Assembly: GCA_009699245.1 (NCBI GenBank) | Contig: WLOQ01000002.1 | Coordinates: forward strand, 124,001-188,000 | DNA: 64,000 nucleotides | Source: Actinomycetota bacterium | GTDB lineage: Bacteria; Actinomycetota; Thermoleophilia; Solirubrobacterales; Solirubrobacteraceae | Direction: 5' to 3' | Shown: positions 8,933 to 15,821 of the stretch, piece by piece | Position numbering within the stretch: position 1 is the first letter of the stretch | How the letters are laid out: every line of letters starts with the position of its first letter | The notes under the pieces: generated by a model | What the model was told of the DNA's origin: nothing | Seen by the model: only the letters and a program-made list of their open reading frames with translations | The model's database searches: none | Made by a program: the position numbers and the translations under genes

Positions 8933-8961
8933 GGTGAACCGCGTGTGAATGATCGGTGAAC
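8933..8961. promoter_or_regulatory. Three-unit PHO box in a divergent promoter region
   Basis: GGTGAAC (8933-8939), TGTGAAT (8944-8950) and GGTGAAC (8955-8961) occur at exact 11-base spacing. On the minus strand they read GTTCACC, ATTCACA, GTTCACC, the best PHO box in the window. It lies between the receiverless regulator (minus) and the DUF47 protein (plus), ending 27 bases before the latter's candidate -10 element, a position suited to activation. Confidence 0.8.
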
Positions 8962-8987
8962 GGTCCGAGATGGGATCGGGAGGGCTC

Positions 8988-8993
8988 TAAATT
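8988..8993 (+). promoter_or_regulatory. Candidate -10 element (TAAATT) for a leaderless transcript
   Basis: TAAATT fits the TANNNT -10 consensus and lies seven bases before ATG 9001, so transcription would begin at or next to the start codon. No good -35 is present, consistent with activation from the PHO box just upstream. Confidence 0.5.
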
Positions 8994-9000
8994 GGCGGTG

Positions 9001-9624
9001 ATGCTTCTTCGAGCCCCCCGCCAGGACGAGACGCTCATGGACCTCTACGAGGAGTCCGGGCGCAATATTCAGCGCGCAAGCCTGCTCCTGCGTGACGTGA
9101 TCGCCGACTATCCCGAGCGCTCGGATCTCGCCCATGACCTCGTCGTCTGCGAGAAGGAGGGCGACCGGATCACGCACGACATCATCCATCGCCTCGGGGC
9201 CGGCCGCCGCCGCCTCGCTCTGGACTTCGCCGACGGTTACGCGCTCGCGACCTCGCTCGACGACATCCTCGACCACGCGGAGCAGGTCGGCGACACGCTC
9301 GGCATCTACCGCGTCGAGGCCCCCATGGAGCACGCCGTCCTCATGGCGGATGTGCTCGTGGGCGCCAGCGAGCAGGTCGCCCACGCGCTGCGCGGCCTGC
9401 GCAAGGGCGTCGACCTCGGCCCGTCGCTCGTCGAGATCCATCGCCTCGAGAACGAGGGCGATCGGCTCAGCCGCGAAGCGCTCGGCTCGCTCTTCCGCAA
9501 CGGCATCGACCCGATGGTCGTGATCCGCTGGAAGGACATCTTCGCCGCCCTCGAGGCGAGCATCGACTCGTGCGAGAAGGTCGCGCACGTGCTCGAAGGC
9601 ATCACGCTCAAGCGCGGGCGCTGA
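9001..9624 (+). CDS. DUF47 / PhoU-like phosphate transport regulator
   Basis: 207 residues, largely helical, with PhoU-type metal-binding helices: DLVVCEKEGDRITHDI near residue 45, then SLDDILDHAEQVGD, and EIHRLENEGDRLSREAL in the second half. DUF47 (YkaA) proteins usually accompany Pit-type phosphate transporters, but none is present here. ATG 9001 is chosen because earlier in-frame starts would lie inside the PHO box. An arsenate-reductase-like gene follows 14 bases later. Likely role: modulating phosphate uptake under starvation. Confidence 0.85.
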   Translation: MLLRAPRQDETLMDLYEESGRNIQRASLLLRDVIADYPERSDLAHDLVVCEKEGDRITHDIIHRLGAGRRRLALDFADGYALATSLDDILDHAEQVGDTLGIYRVEAPMEHAVLMADVLVGASEQVAHALRGLRKGVDLGPSLVEIHRLENEGDRLSREALGSLFRNGIDPMVVIRWKDIFAALEASIDSCEKVAHVLEGITLKRGR

Positions 9625-9638
9625 CGGAGCGCACGCGG

Positions 9639-10040
9639 ATGGCGCGGGTGCTCTTCGTCTGCCAGCGCAATGCGGGCCGGTCGCAGATGAGCCGGGCGCT
9701 CTTCGACATCGAGGCGGACGGGCGACACGAATCGGCGAGCGCCGGCACGCTTCCCGCCGATCGGATCGAACCCGAGGTCCTCTTGGCGATGCGCGAGCTG
9801 GGCGTCGAGCTGTCCGATGTGCGCCCGCAGGCTCTCACGCAGGAGCTCATCGAGTGGGCGGACGTCGTCGTGACGATGGGGTGCGCGGACGCGCGCCCGA
9901 CGGTCCCTGACACGCGCTCCTTCGACTGGCCGCTGCCGGACCCGAAGGGCCTGCCGCTCAGCGAGATCCGCGAGATCCGCCACGACATCGACCTGCGGGT
10001 CCGCGACCTCGTCGCGGACCTCGACGACGCAGCCGCCTGA
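9639..10040 (+). CDS. Low-molecular-weight phosphatase / arsenate reductase-like protein
   Basis: 133 residues. The P-loop CX5R(S/T) is at the N-terminus (VLFVCQRNAGRSQMS, C8 to R14), and the general-acid region reads FDWPLPDPKG, as in thioredoxin-type arsenate reductases and LMW protein tyrosine phosphatases. VVTMGCADARPTVP resembles the ArsC loop with the second cysteine. Arsenate enters through Pst/Pit systems, so detoxification next to phosphate genes is sensible. A protein tyrosine phosphatase role cannot be excluded. It converges on the next gene with no gap. Confidence 0.8.
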   Translation: MARVLFVCQRNAGRSQMSRALFDIEADGRHESASAGTLPADRIEPEVLLAMRELGVELSDVRPQALTQELIEWADVVVTMGCADARPTVPDTRSFDWPLPDPKGLPLSEIREIRHDIDLRVRDLVADLDDAAA

Positions 10041-10442
10041 TCAGACGGTCGGCTGCGCGCCGTCAGCCGGCGCCGCAGCAGCGACGACCGCGACGTCGAG
10101 CATGAGCGGCTGGCCGCACTTCCAGCAGTAGGTCGCGCCGCGGCTGTGCGGGACACCACACGACCGGCAGGCGCCGCCGATCCCCTCGGCGGCATCGGCG
10201 AGCAGGCGCTCCACCTCGCCGAGTTCGGCGTCGGCCTCCTGCAGCTCGGCCGCACGGCGCACGAGGACGTCGAGCCGGAAGTGGTCGCGGATCGCCATCT
10301 CGTAGGTCAGGCCCCCGAGATCCCAGGTCAGGCCGGCAACTCGCTCGGCGAGCGCGTCGCGTCGTGCGCGCAGCTCCGCGTGCGGGTCGGGGGCCGTCGT
10401 GGCGGCGTGGCGGTGGGTGTGGCTGCGGCGGGTGCGCATCAT
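10041..10442 (-). CDS. Zinc-ribbon protein at the end of the second pst operon
   Basis: 133 residues from ATG 10442, preceded by AAGGA at the right spacing; a GTG at 10454 overlapping the previous stop is an alternative. The middle is helical and charged, like a coiled coil. The C-terminal part holds one zinc ribbon: CRSCG then CWKCG, 14 residues apart. No signal peptide or membrane helix. Unknown function; last of seven genes that begin with pstS2. Confidence 0.7.
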   Translation of the reverse strand: MMRTRRSHTHRHAATTAPDPHAELRARRDALAERVAGLTWDLGGLTYEMAIRDHFRLDVLVRRAAELQEADAELGEVERLLADAAEGIGGACRSCGVPHSRGATYCWKCGQPLMLDVAVVAAAAPADGAQPTV

Positions 10443-10450
10443 CAGATCCT

Positions 10451-11089
10451 TCACTCGAATGTGTCGAAGCTCCCGCCACCGGCGGGGGCCTTGTTGTCCG
10501 GCGCGGGGGCCGTACCGCCGGTACCGACGGTCTTGGGGAGCTTCTGCGACTGCTTCTGGTACTGCTCGGGCGTGAGGCTGTCGAGCTTCTTCACCGTGTC
10601 GCTCGTCGCCTTGGAGGACTTCGAGGTCGACCCGGAGCTCTTCGAGGTGCTCTTGGACGACCCGGAGGACGTCCCGCTGCCGGAGGTGTCGCTCCCGCTC
10701 GTCGCGCCACCGCCGGTGACGGTGACGACCTGCGGTGCCGGCGTGCTCACCGACTCCTTGCCGGTGTTGCCGATGAGGATCCCGATGCCGAGTGCGATCA
10801 GCAGCGCGCAGAGCCCGGCAAGGGCCGCGAACGTCCCCCAGCGCGAATCGCCCGCGTCGGCTCCGGACGCAGCGCCCCCTGCCGGCGGCTGAGCCGCGCC
10901 GGCGGCGGCCTTCGCCGCGAGGATGTCGCGGAAGGCGAGCCGCGTGTCAGCGCGACGGATGCCGCAGTTGAGGCAGTAACGCTGATCAGCTGCGAGCGGC
11001 GAGCCGCATGCCGTGCAGGGCTCGCCGTGTGGGCCCAGTGATGGGGCGGGCTCGACCGGTGCGAGCGAATGAGTGGACTGGTCGGACAT
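10451..11089 (-). CDS. Zinc-ribbon, single-pass membrane protein with Ser/Lys-rich tail
   Basis: 212 residues. An N-terminal zinc ribbon (CTACG, then CLNCG in DQRYCLNCGIRR) is followed by a membrane helix at about 87-110 and an outer segment very rich in Ser, Thr, Gly and Lys, ending in a short acidic tail. The ribbon motif is nearly the same as that of the phosphoesterase at 15822, on the other side of pst2. Starts two bases after the lipoprotein gene. Function unknown; it could sense or scaffold at the membrane. Confidence 0.7.
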   Translation of the reverse strand: MSDQSTHSLAPVEPAPSLGPHGEPCTACGSPLAADQRYCLNCGIRRADTRLAFRDILAAKAAAGAAQPPAGGAASGADAGDSRWGTFAALAGLCALLIALGIGILIGNTGKESVSTPAPQVVTVTGGGATSGSDTSGSGTSSGSSKSTSKSSGSTSKSSKATSDTVKKLDSLTPEQYQKQSQKLPKTVGTGGTAPAPDNKAPAGGGSFDTFE

Positions 11090-11091
11090 GC

Positions 11092-11829
11092 CTAGCGGCC
11101 TCCTGAAAGGACGGTGGGCGGCGCGGCGCAGGCCAGCTTCCCACCCGAGGGGTTCCCGATGAAATAGACGCGGAAGGTGACGGGCTTCTTCGTCGGTGCC
11201 GGCGCGAGGAGCTCGACGATCGCCCGCCCTGCGGCGACGATGCGGTCGCTGCGGCGACTGATGCAGGCGACGACGAGGCGCTTCTGCGGCACCTTCGACA
11301 GGTTCTCGATCTTCGCGCGGGCGAAGACGCCGGAGGTGTCCTTCCCGAATGCCGGCTTCCCCAAGACGATCTTTGGGGTCGGCCCGGGAGCGGGCTTCGC
11401 CGCTCCGACGACCGCTGCGACGCTGTCCGGCTTCGTGGCGGTCCGGATCTGATCGTTCACCCAGAAGGTCTGCTCGCGCGCTGCGATCAGCGGCAACGAC
11501 GTGAGCGACGGCTCAAGTCCGGGCGTCCCGTTCGTGTAGAGGGACTTGCCCTTCGCACCCTTGACGTCGATGACGATTGGCACCTGCGCCTGCGCGCCCC
11601 CGGAGTTGCGCAGCTCAACGATGGCCGCGACCCCGTTCTGGTCATGCAGGACGGTCTCCCCGACCACCTTGATGGTGGCGTTCTTGCGCGTGACGCTGAC
11701 GCCCTCGGCGGTCGCGAGCTGCTTCGCGTTCTTCGAGAGGCGCTTGCTCGTCTGCTGCGTCGTCTCGCACGCGGTGAGCGTGAGCGCCGCGCTGACGATC
11801 GCGAACAGGATGAGGGGCCGGACCCGCAT
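11092..11829 (-). CDS. Lipoprotein of unknown function in the second pst operon
   Basis: 245 residues. The signal peptide MRVRPLILFAIVSAAL ends in a lipobox LTACE. The mature part contains beta-rich segments, including AAIVELRNSGGAQAQVPIVIDV and a repeat-like KIVLGKPAFGKDTSGVFARAKIENLS region (quoted in part; about residues 95-115 and 175-200), resembling immunoglobulin-like or DUF4352-type extracellular domains. ATG 11829 overlaps the pstB2 stop by one base. It may assist PstS2, which has no lipid anchor of its own (inference). Confidence 0.7.
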   Translation of the reverse strand: MRVRPLILFAIVSAALTLTACETTQQTSKRLSKNAKQLATAEGVSVTRKNATIKVVGETVLHDQNGVAAIVELRNSGGAQAQVPIVIDVKGAKGKSLYTNGTPGLEPSLTSLPLIAAREQTFWVNDQIRTATKPDSVAAVVGAAKPAPGPTPKIVLGKPAFGKDTSGVFARAKIENLSKVPQKRLVVACISRRSDRIVAAGRAIVELLAPAPTKKPVTFRVYFIGNPSGGKLACAAPPTVLSGGR

Positions 11830-12752
11830 CAGCCGAAGACGCCACCGACGTAGTCGCGCGTGCGCTCGGCGCGCGGGTTCGTGAACAGCTCGTCGCCCGG
11901 GGCGTACTCGACGAGGTCGCCGAGATACATGAACGCCACGTGGTCGCCGACGCGATGCGCCTGCTGGAGGTTGTGCGTCACGATCACGATCGCGAGGCTC
12001 TCGCGCAGCTCCAGGATGAGGTCCTCGATCACCGCGGTCGACTTCGGGTCGAGCGCCGAGCACGGCTCGTCCATGAGCAGCACCTCAGGGCCGGCGGCGA
12101 GTGCGCGGGCGATGCAGAGCCGCTGCTGCTGGCCGCCGGAGAGGCGCAGCGCCGGGTGGCTGAGGTCGTGCGCGACCTCGTCGTAGAGTCCGGCGCGCTG
12201 GAGCGCGTCGACGACGTAGGGCTCGAGCACCTTGCGGCTCGGACGCTTGCTCCCCTGCTCGCGCAGCGCGTAGGCGACGTTGTCGAACACCGACATCGGG
12301 AACGGGTTCGGCTGCTGGAAGACCATCGAGACCCGCCGGCGCAGCGCCGTGACCTCGATGTCGTCGATATCGGTCCCGTCGAGCGTGATCTGCCCTTCGC
12401 GACGGGCGCTCGCGGTCAGCTCGGTGAGGCGGTTGAGGGTGCGCAGCAGCGTGGTCTTGCCGCAGCCCGACGGTCCGATCAGCGCGAGCACCTCGCCCTG
12501 GCGGATCGGCAGGGAGACCTGCTTCACGGCCTCCTTGGGGCCGTAGAAGACGCTCAGGCCGTCGATCGTCATGCGCTCGGGCCCGGCCGCCCCGCGGGTG
12601 GGACGCAGCGTCTCGGCTGCATGCGTCGGACGCGACGGTGCGACCGTCGGGGACGTGTCCACGCGAATGCGGCGGATCGGCGGCGGAACGGCACCGCTGG
12701 ATGACTGCTGCTCCGGGTCCATCCGGCGCTCCCTCTCGTCATTCGTGATCAT
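11829..12752 (-). CDS. pstB: Phosphate ABC transporter ATP-binding protein PstB (system 2)
   Basis: 307 residues. A proline-rich N-terminal extension of about 58 residues precedes the ABC domain. Walker A GPSGCGKTT, VSMVFQQPNPFPMS, signature [15 protein letters not shown], Walker B VLLMDEP and VTHNLQQAHR are intact. The PstB-specific QPNPFP stretch separates it from other ABC ATPases. It overlaps pstA2 by one base. Energises the second phosphate importer. Confidence 0.94.
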   Translation of the reverse strand: MITNDERERRMDPEQQSSSGAVPPPIRRIRVDTSPTVAPSRPTHAAETLRPTRGAAGPERMTIDGLSVFYGPKEAVKQVSLPIRQGEVLALIGPSGCGKTTLLRTLNRLTELTASARREGQITLDGTDIDDIEVTALRRRVSMVFQQPNPFPMSVFDNVAYALREQGSKRPSRKVLEPYVVDALQRAGLYDEVAHDLSHPALRLSGGQQQRLCIARALAAGPEVLLMDEPCSALDPKSTAVIEDLILELRESLAIVIVTHNLQQAHRVGDHVAFMYLGDLVEYAPGDELFTNPRAERTRDYVGGVFG

Positions 12753-13783
12753 CAGCTGCCTCCCAGCCTCGAGGTCTCGATCCCGTTCGCACGGGCGCCG
12801 CGGCGCGCGATGGCGTCGACAGCGAAGTTCAGGCCGATGACGATGAGGAGCAGGACGAAGGCCGCCGCGTAGGCCTTCTGCGCCGCGTTGCCCTCACCGG
12901 CCGGCGAGTTGTTGTAGACGTAGCTCGTCAGCGTCCCACCGGTGCCCTGGAGGATCCCGAAGATCCCGCCCTCGGGGTCGAGGCGCAGGCTCGCGCCGAG
13001 CAGCACCACGACGATCGCGGTGTCGCCGGCGATGCGGCCCATGCCGAGCGCCGCGCCGGTCGAGATGTTCGACTTCACGGACGGCAGCAGGACGCGGCGG
13101 ATCGTCGCCGCCCGAGTCTTGCCGAGGCCGTAGGACGCCTCACGCACATGCGCGGGGACCGCCTGCAGCCCCTCGCGCGTGGCGGCGAACACCATCGGCA
13201 GCGCGATCAGCGACATCATCGCGCCGGCGGTGAGGAACGAGCGGCCGAACACCGCGCCGTCCTCGGCGCGGAAGGACATCCAGCCGAAAATCCCCTGCTG
13301 GAAGAGCACGAGCCCGAAGAGCGCAAGCACGATGTCGGGGGTCCCAGCGATGATCTCGATCCCCGAGTCGATGACGCGAGCGAGCCAGGTCGGGCGCCCG
13401 TACTCGACGATCCAGACCGCGGTCGCCACGGCGATCGGCGTCGCGATGGCGATGCCGATGACCGTCAGCAGCACTGTGCCGACGAGCGGGTCGAAGAAGC
13501 CGCCGGACTTCGACTGGTCGAGATCGGCCTGCGGGTGGCTCGTGAGCAGCACGGGCCGCAGGTACTGCAGGCCCTTGATCGCCATGAAGCCGACGATCCC
13601 GAGGCCGATCGCGACGACGAGCAGGCCCGCGGCCCACATGAGGAAGTAGCCGATGCGGTCCGTCAGGCGCCAAGTCGAGATCGACTCGTTGGCGCGGCGC
13701 TTCTTCGGCGGCGGCCCTCCGGTGGGCTGCCCTGGGACGCGCAGCGGCGGCAGCGGTGTCCTGGGGGGCATCGAGGTCGCCAT
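12752..13783 (-). CDS. pstA: Phosphate ABC transporter permease PstA (system 2)
   Basis: 343 residues from ATG 13783, overlapping the pstC2 stop by one base (TGATG); longer upstream frames would run through pstC2. A cytoplasmic proline/lysine-rich N-terminus of about 40 residues precedes six membrane segments. The docking loop is REGLQAVPAHVREASYGLGK, and LGMGRIAGDTAIVVV replaces the usual SRAIGETAP, a diverged version. Confidence 0.92.
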   Translation of the reverse strand: MATSMPPRTPLPPLRVPGQPTGGPPPKKRRANESISTWRLTDRIGYFLMWAAGLLVVAIGLGIVGFMAIKGLQYLRPVLLTSHPQADLDQSKSGGFFDPLVGTVLLTVIGIAIATPIAVATAVWIVEYGRPTWLARVIDSGIEIIAGTPDIVLALFGLVLFQQGIFGWMSFRAEDGAVFGRSFLTAGAMMSLIALPMVFAATREGLQAVPAHVREASYGLGKTRAATIRRVLLPSVKSNISTGAALGMGRIAGDTAIVVVLLGASLRLDPEGGIFGILQGTGGTLTSYVYNNSPAGEGNAAQKAYAAAFVLLLIVIGLNFAVDAIARRGARANGIETSRLGGS

Positions 13784-14766
13784 CAGGATCGGACTCCGTA
13801 CTTCTTCAGGGGCTGCTTGGCGAGCCAGCTCCCGATGGACAGGACGAAGCCGCCGGCGAGCAGCAGGAGTGCCATCGCGTAGAGGCTCGCCTGCATCGCG
13901 GGTGCGTTGATGGACTCGGAGTCCTCGACGATCGTCGCCGCCATCGTGCGCAGCGGCTCGAAGAGGAACGTGATGCCATCGGCAGGATTCGGGGCGAACC
14001 CCTTCGATCCGGCGACCATCGAGATCATGATCGCCTCGCCGATAGCGCGGGCGGTCGCGAGCACGACGCCCGCCATGATCGCCGGGCGGGCCGCGCGCAC
14101 GGTGACGGTCCACATCGCGCGCCAGCGGTTGACCCCGAGGGCGACCGCCCCTTCCTTCCACGACCGCGGGATGGAGTGCAGACCGTCGACGGTCATCGCG
14201 ATCATGATCGGCGTGATCATCACCGTGAGGACGACGACCGCGACGATGAGACTGGTCCCGGAGAGCTGGATCACATACTGCACAGACTCCTTGCGGCCTG
14301 GCGAGATCAGGCTGCCCCCAATGAACGGGACGATCACGAGGATGCCGATGAGGCCGTAGACCACCGAGGGCACCGCGGCGAGCAGGCGGACGATCGGGAC
14401 GATCAGCCGCCGCAGGCGCTCAGGCGCGAACTCGACGATGAAGATCGAGGCGAGGAGCGAGAAGACGAGCGCGCACGCTGCGGAGAGGACCGTCGTAAGC
14501 AGCGTCGCGTAGATCAGGGGCCAGGCGCCGAGCTGATAGTCGGCCTTGGTCGGGTTGGCCCCCGAGTTCACCATCGCGTCGAGCTGCTGATCGACGTTCC
14601 CCTTGGCGGAGAACCACGAGAGCCCGTTCGCGTTGAAGGACGGCCAGGCCTTGACCGCGATGAACGCGATCATGAAGGCGATGACCAGGAGGACGGAGCA
14701 GGCCAGCGCGCCGAGCGTGAGCTCGGCGCGCCGGTCCGTCCACGGCTGTCGGAGCCGGTCGAGCAC
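13783..14766 (-). CDS. pstC: Phosphate ABC transporter permease PstC (system 2)
   Basis: 327 residues with six membrane segments; the first is at about 18-38. The outer loop has the PstC-type LGAWPLIYATLLTTVLSA. The docking loop reads GLHSIPRSWKEGAVALGVNR and is followed by ATARAIGEAIMISMVAG. It begins immediately after the pstS2 stop with no gap. Pairs with PstA2. Confidence 0.94.
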   Translation of the reverse strand: MLDRLRQPWTDRRAELTLGALACSVLLVIAFMIAFIAVKAWPSFNANGLSWFSAKGNVDQQLDAMVNSGANPTKADYQLGAWPLIYATLLTTVLSAACALVFSLLASIFIVEFAPERLRRLIVPIVRLLAAVPSVVYGLIGILVIVPFIGGSLISPGRKESVQYVIQLSGTSLIVAVVVLTVMITPIMIAMTVDGLHSIPRSWKEGAVALGVNRWRAMWTVTVRAARPAIMAGVVLATARAIGEAIMISMVAGSKGFAPNPADGITFLFEPLRTMAATIVEDSESINAPAMQASLYAMALLLLAGGFVLSIGSWLAKQPLKKYGVRS

Positions 14767-15609
14767 TTAGACCAGCGGGACCCAGTGCTTGCCCACGATC
14801 GCCTGAGCGCGCTTGGAGTTCTGCGCCCAGCTGATGAACTTCTGGATGGCGTTGCCCGTGGCGGGACGCCCGCGGGTCACGAACCAGAAGTTGCGGGTGC
14901 CGCCGTAGGCGCCCGACTTGGCGTTACGCAGGTCGCACGCCGTGCCCTTGTAGGCAACCGCGTTCGTGCCGCCGGCGAAGTCGAACGAGACGTAGCCGAT
15001 CGCGTTCTTGTTCGTCTGGACCGCCTGCTGGACGAGGCCGTTGGAAGCCTTCTGGGACGCGGCGCCGAGCACCGAGGACGACCCGAGGAAGATCTTCTGG
15101 AAGGCGTCCTGCGTGCCGGAGGCCGCGGTGCGGACGACGACGTCGATCGTGCCGGTGATCGAGGAGCCGGTCACATCGCTCCAGTCGCGGACGCTGCCCG
15201 AGAAGATCGCCTTGACCTGCTCCTGGGAGAGGTTCGCGATCGGGTTGCCGGGGTTCGTGACGACGCATAGAGCGTCCTTCGAGACCTTGTTGAAGAACAG
15301 GCCGCCCGGATCGCTGGACTTCGCGTCACGCGAGGACATGCCGATCGAGACGCGGCCCTTGGCCACGTCGGCGACGCCGACGTCGGAGCCGCCCTGGGCG
15401 AGCTTGAACTTCACACGGCCGGGATACTGCTTGAGGTAGCCGCGGATGAGCAGCGACGCGAGCGGGGCGACCGAGGTCGAACCGGAGAGCGTGATGACGG
15501 GCTTGGCCGAGGTGTGAGCCGGGGCCGATGCGGAGGCTGCAGCAGCGGGGATCGCGGTGACGCCCACCGCCATCGCCGTGCACACTCCGAGGAGGCGAAC
15601 GCGGGACAT
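14767..15609 (-). CDS. pstS: Secreted phosphate-binding protein PstS (system 2)
   Basis: 280 residues from ATG 15609, with AAGGA seven bases upstream. A Sec signal peptide ends about AAAASA; there is no lipobox, unlike PstS1. Ligand-binding segments are LSGSTSVAPLASLLIRGY, AQGGSDVGVADV, and RTAASGTQDAFQKIF. Shorter than PstS1 and only distantly similar to it, so this is not a recent duplication. Without a lipid anchor it may be free or held by another protein. Confidence 0.92.
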   Translation of the reverse strand: MSRVRLLGVCTAMAVGVTAIPAAAASASAPAHTSAKPVITLSGSTSVAPLASLLIRGYLKQYPGRVKFKLAQGGSDVGVADVAKGRVSIGMSSRDAKSSDPGGLFFNKVSKDALCVVTNPGNPIANLSQEQVKAIFSGSVRDWSDVTGSSITGTIDVVVRTAASGTQDAFQKIFLGSSSVLGAASQKASNGLVQQAVQTNKNAIGYVSFDFAGGTNAVAYKGTACDLRNAKSGAYGGTRNFWFVTRGRPATGNAIQKFISWAQNSKRAQAIVGKHWVPLV

Positions 15610-15636
15610 GTAGTGAGTTCCTTTCACGGTGTGGAT

Positions 15637-15663
15637 GTCTCCGGTGCAGGATGCCCCGGAGAC
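15637..15663 (-). other. Hairpin in the pstS2 leader
   Basis: GTCTCCGG (15637-15644) and CCGGAGAC (15656-15663) form a perfect 8-bp stem with an 11-base loop, 28 bases before the pstS2 start. pstS1 has a comparable leader stem. The role is unknown. Confidence 0.4.
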
Positions 15664-15700
15664 TCAGCCTCGGCAGTGTGCGGGCGCAGGCCTCGCCATT

Positions 15701-15729
15701 TGTGAAGGCCTCGTACCTGCGGTGTGAAG
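15701..15729. promoter_or_regulatory. Degenerate PHO box upstream of pstS2
   Basis: TGTGAAG (15701-15707) and TGTGAAG (15723-15729) are 22 bases apart, two 11-base turns, with a degenerate unit between. On the pstS2 strand they read CTTCACA. It lies about 90 bases before pstS2 and could also serve the divergent phosphoesterase gene. Confidence 0.45.
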
Positions 15730-15821
15730 ATCCGGAGAAGCGCCGGTGCACGCGCGGCACTGACCGGTCACGAATCCTTTACACGCGCGGCCCTTTGGAG
15801 AGGCACCATGGTCATCGCGTC

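Noticed and set aside
8857-9588. Minus-strand frame opposite the DUF47 gene
   Set aside because: No motif, and it would cover the PHO box and the leaderless promoter; the plus-strand product has PhoU-type metal motifs.
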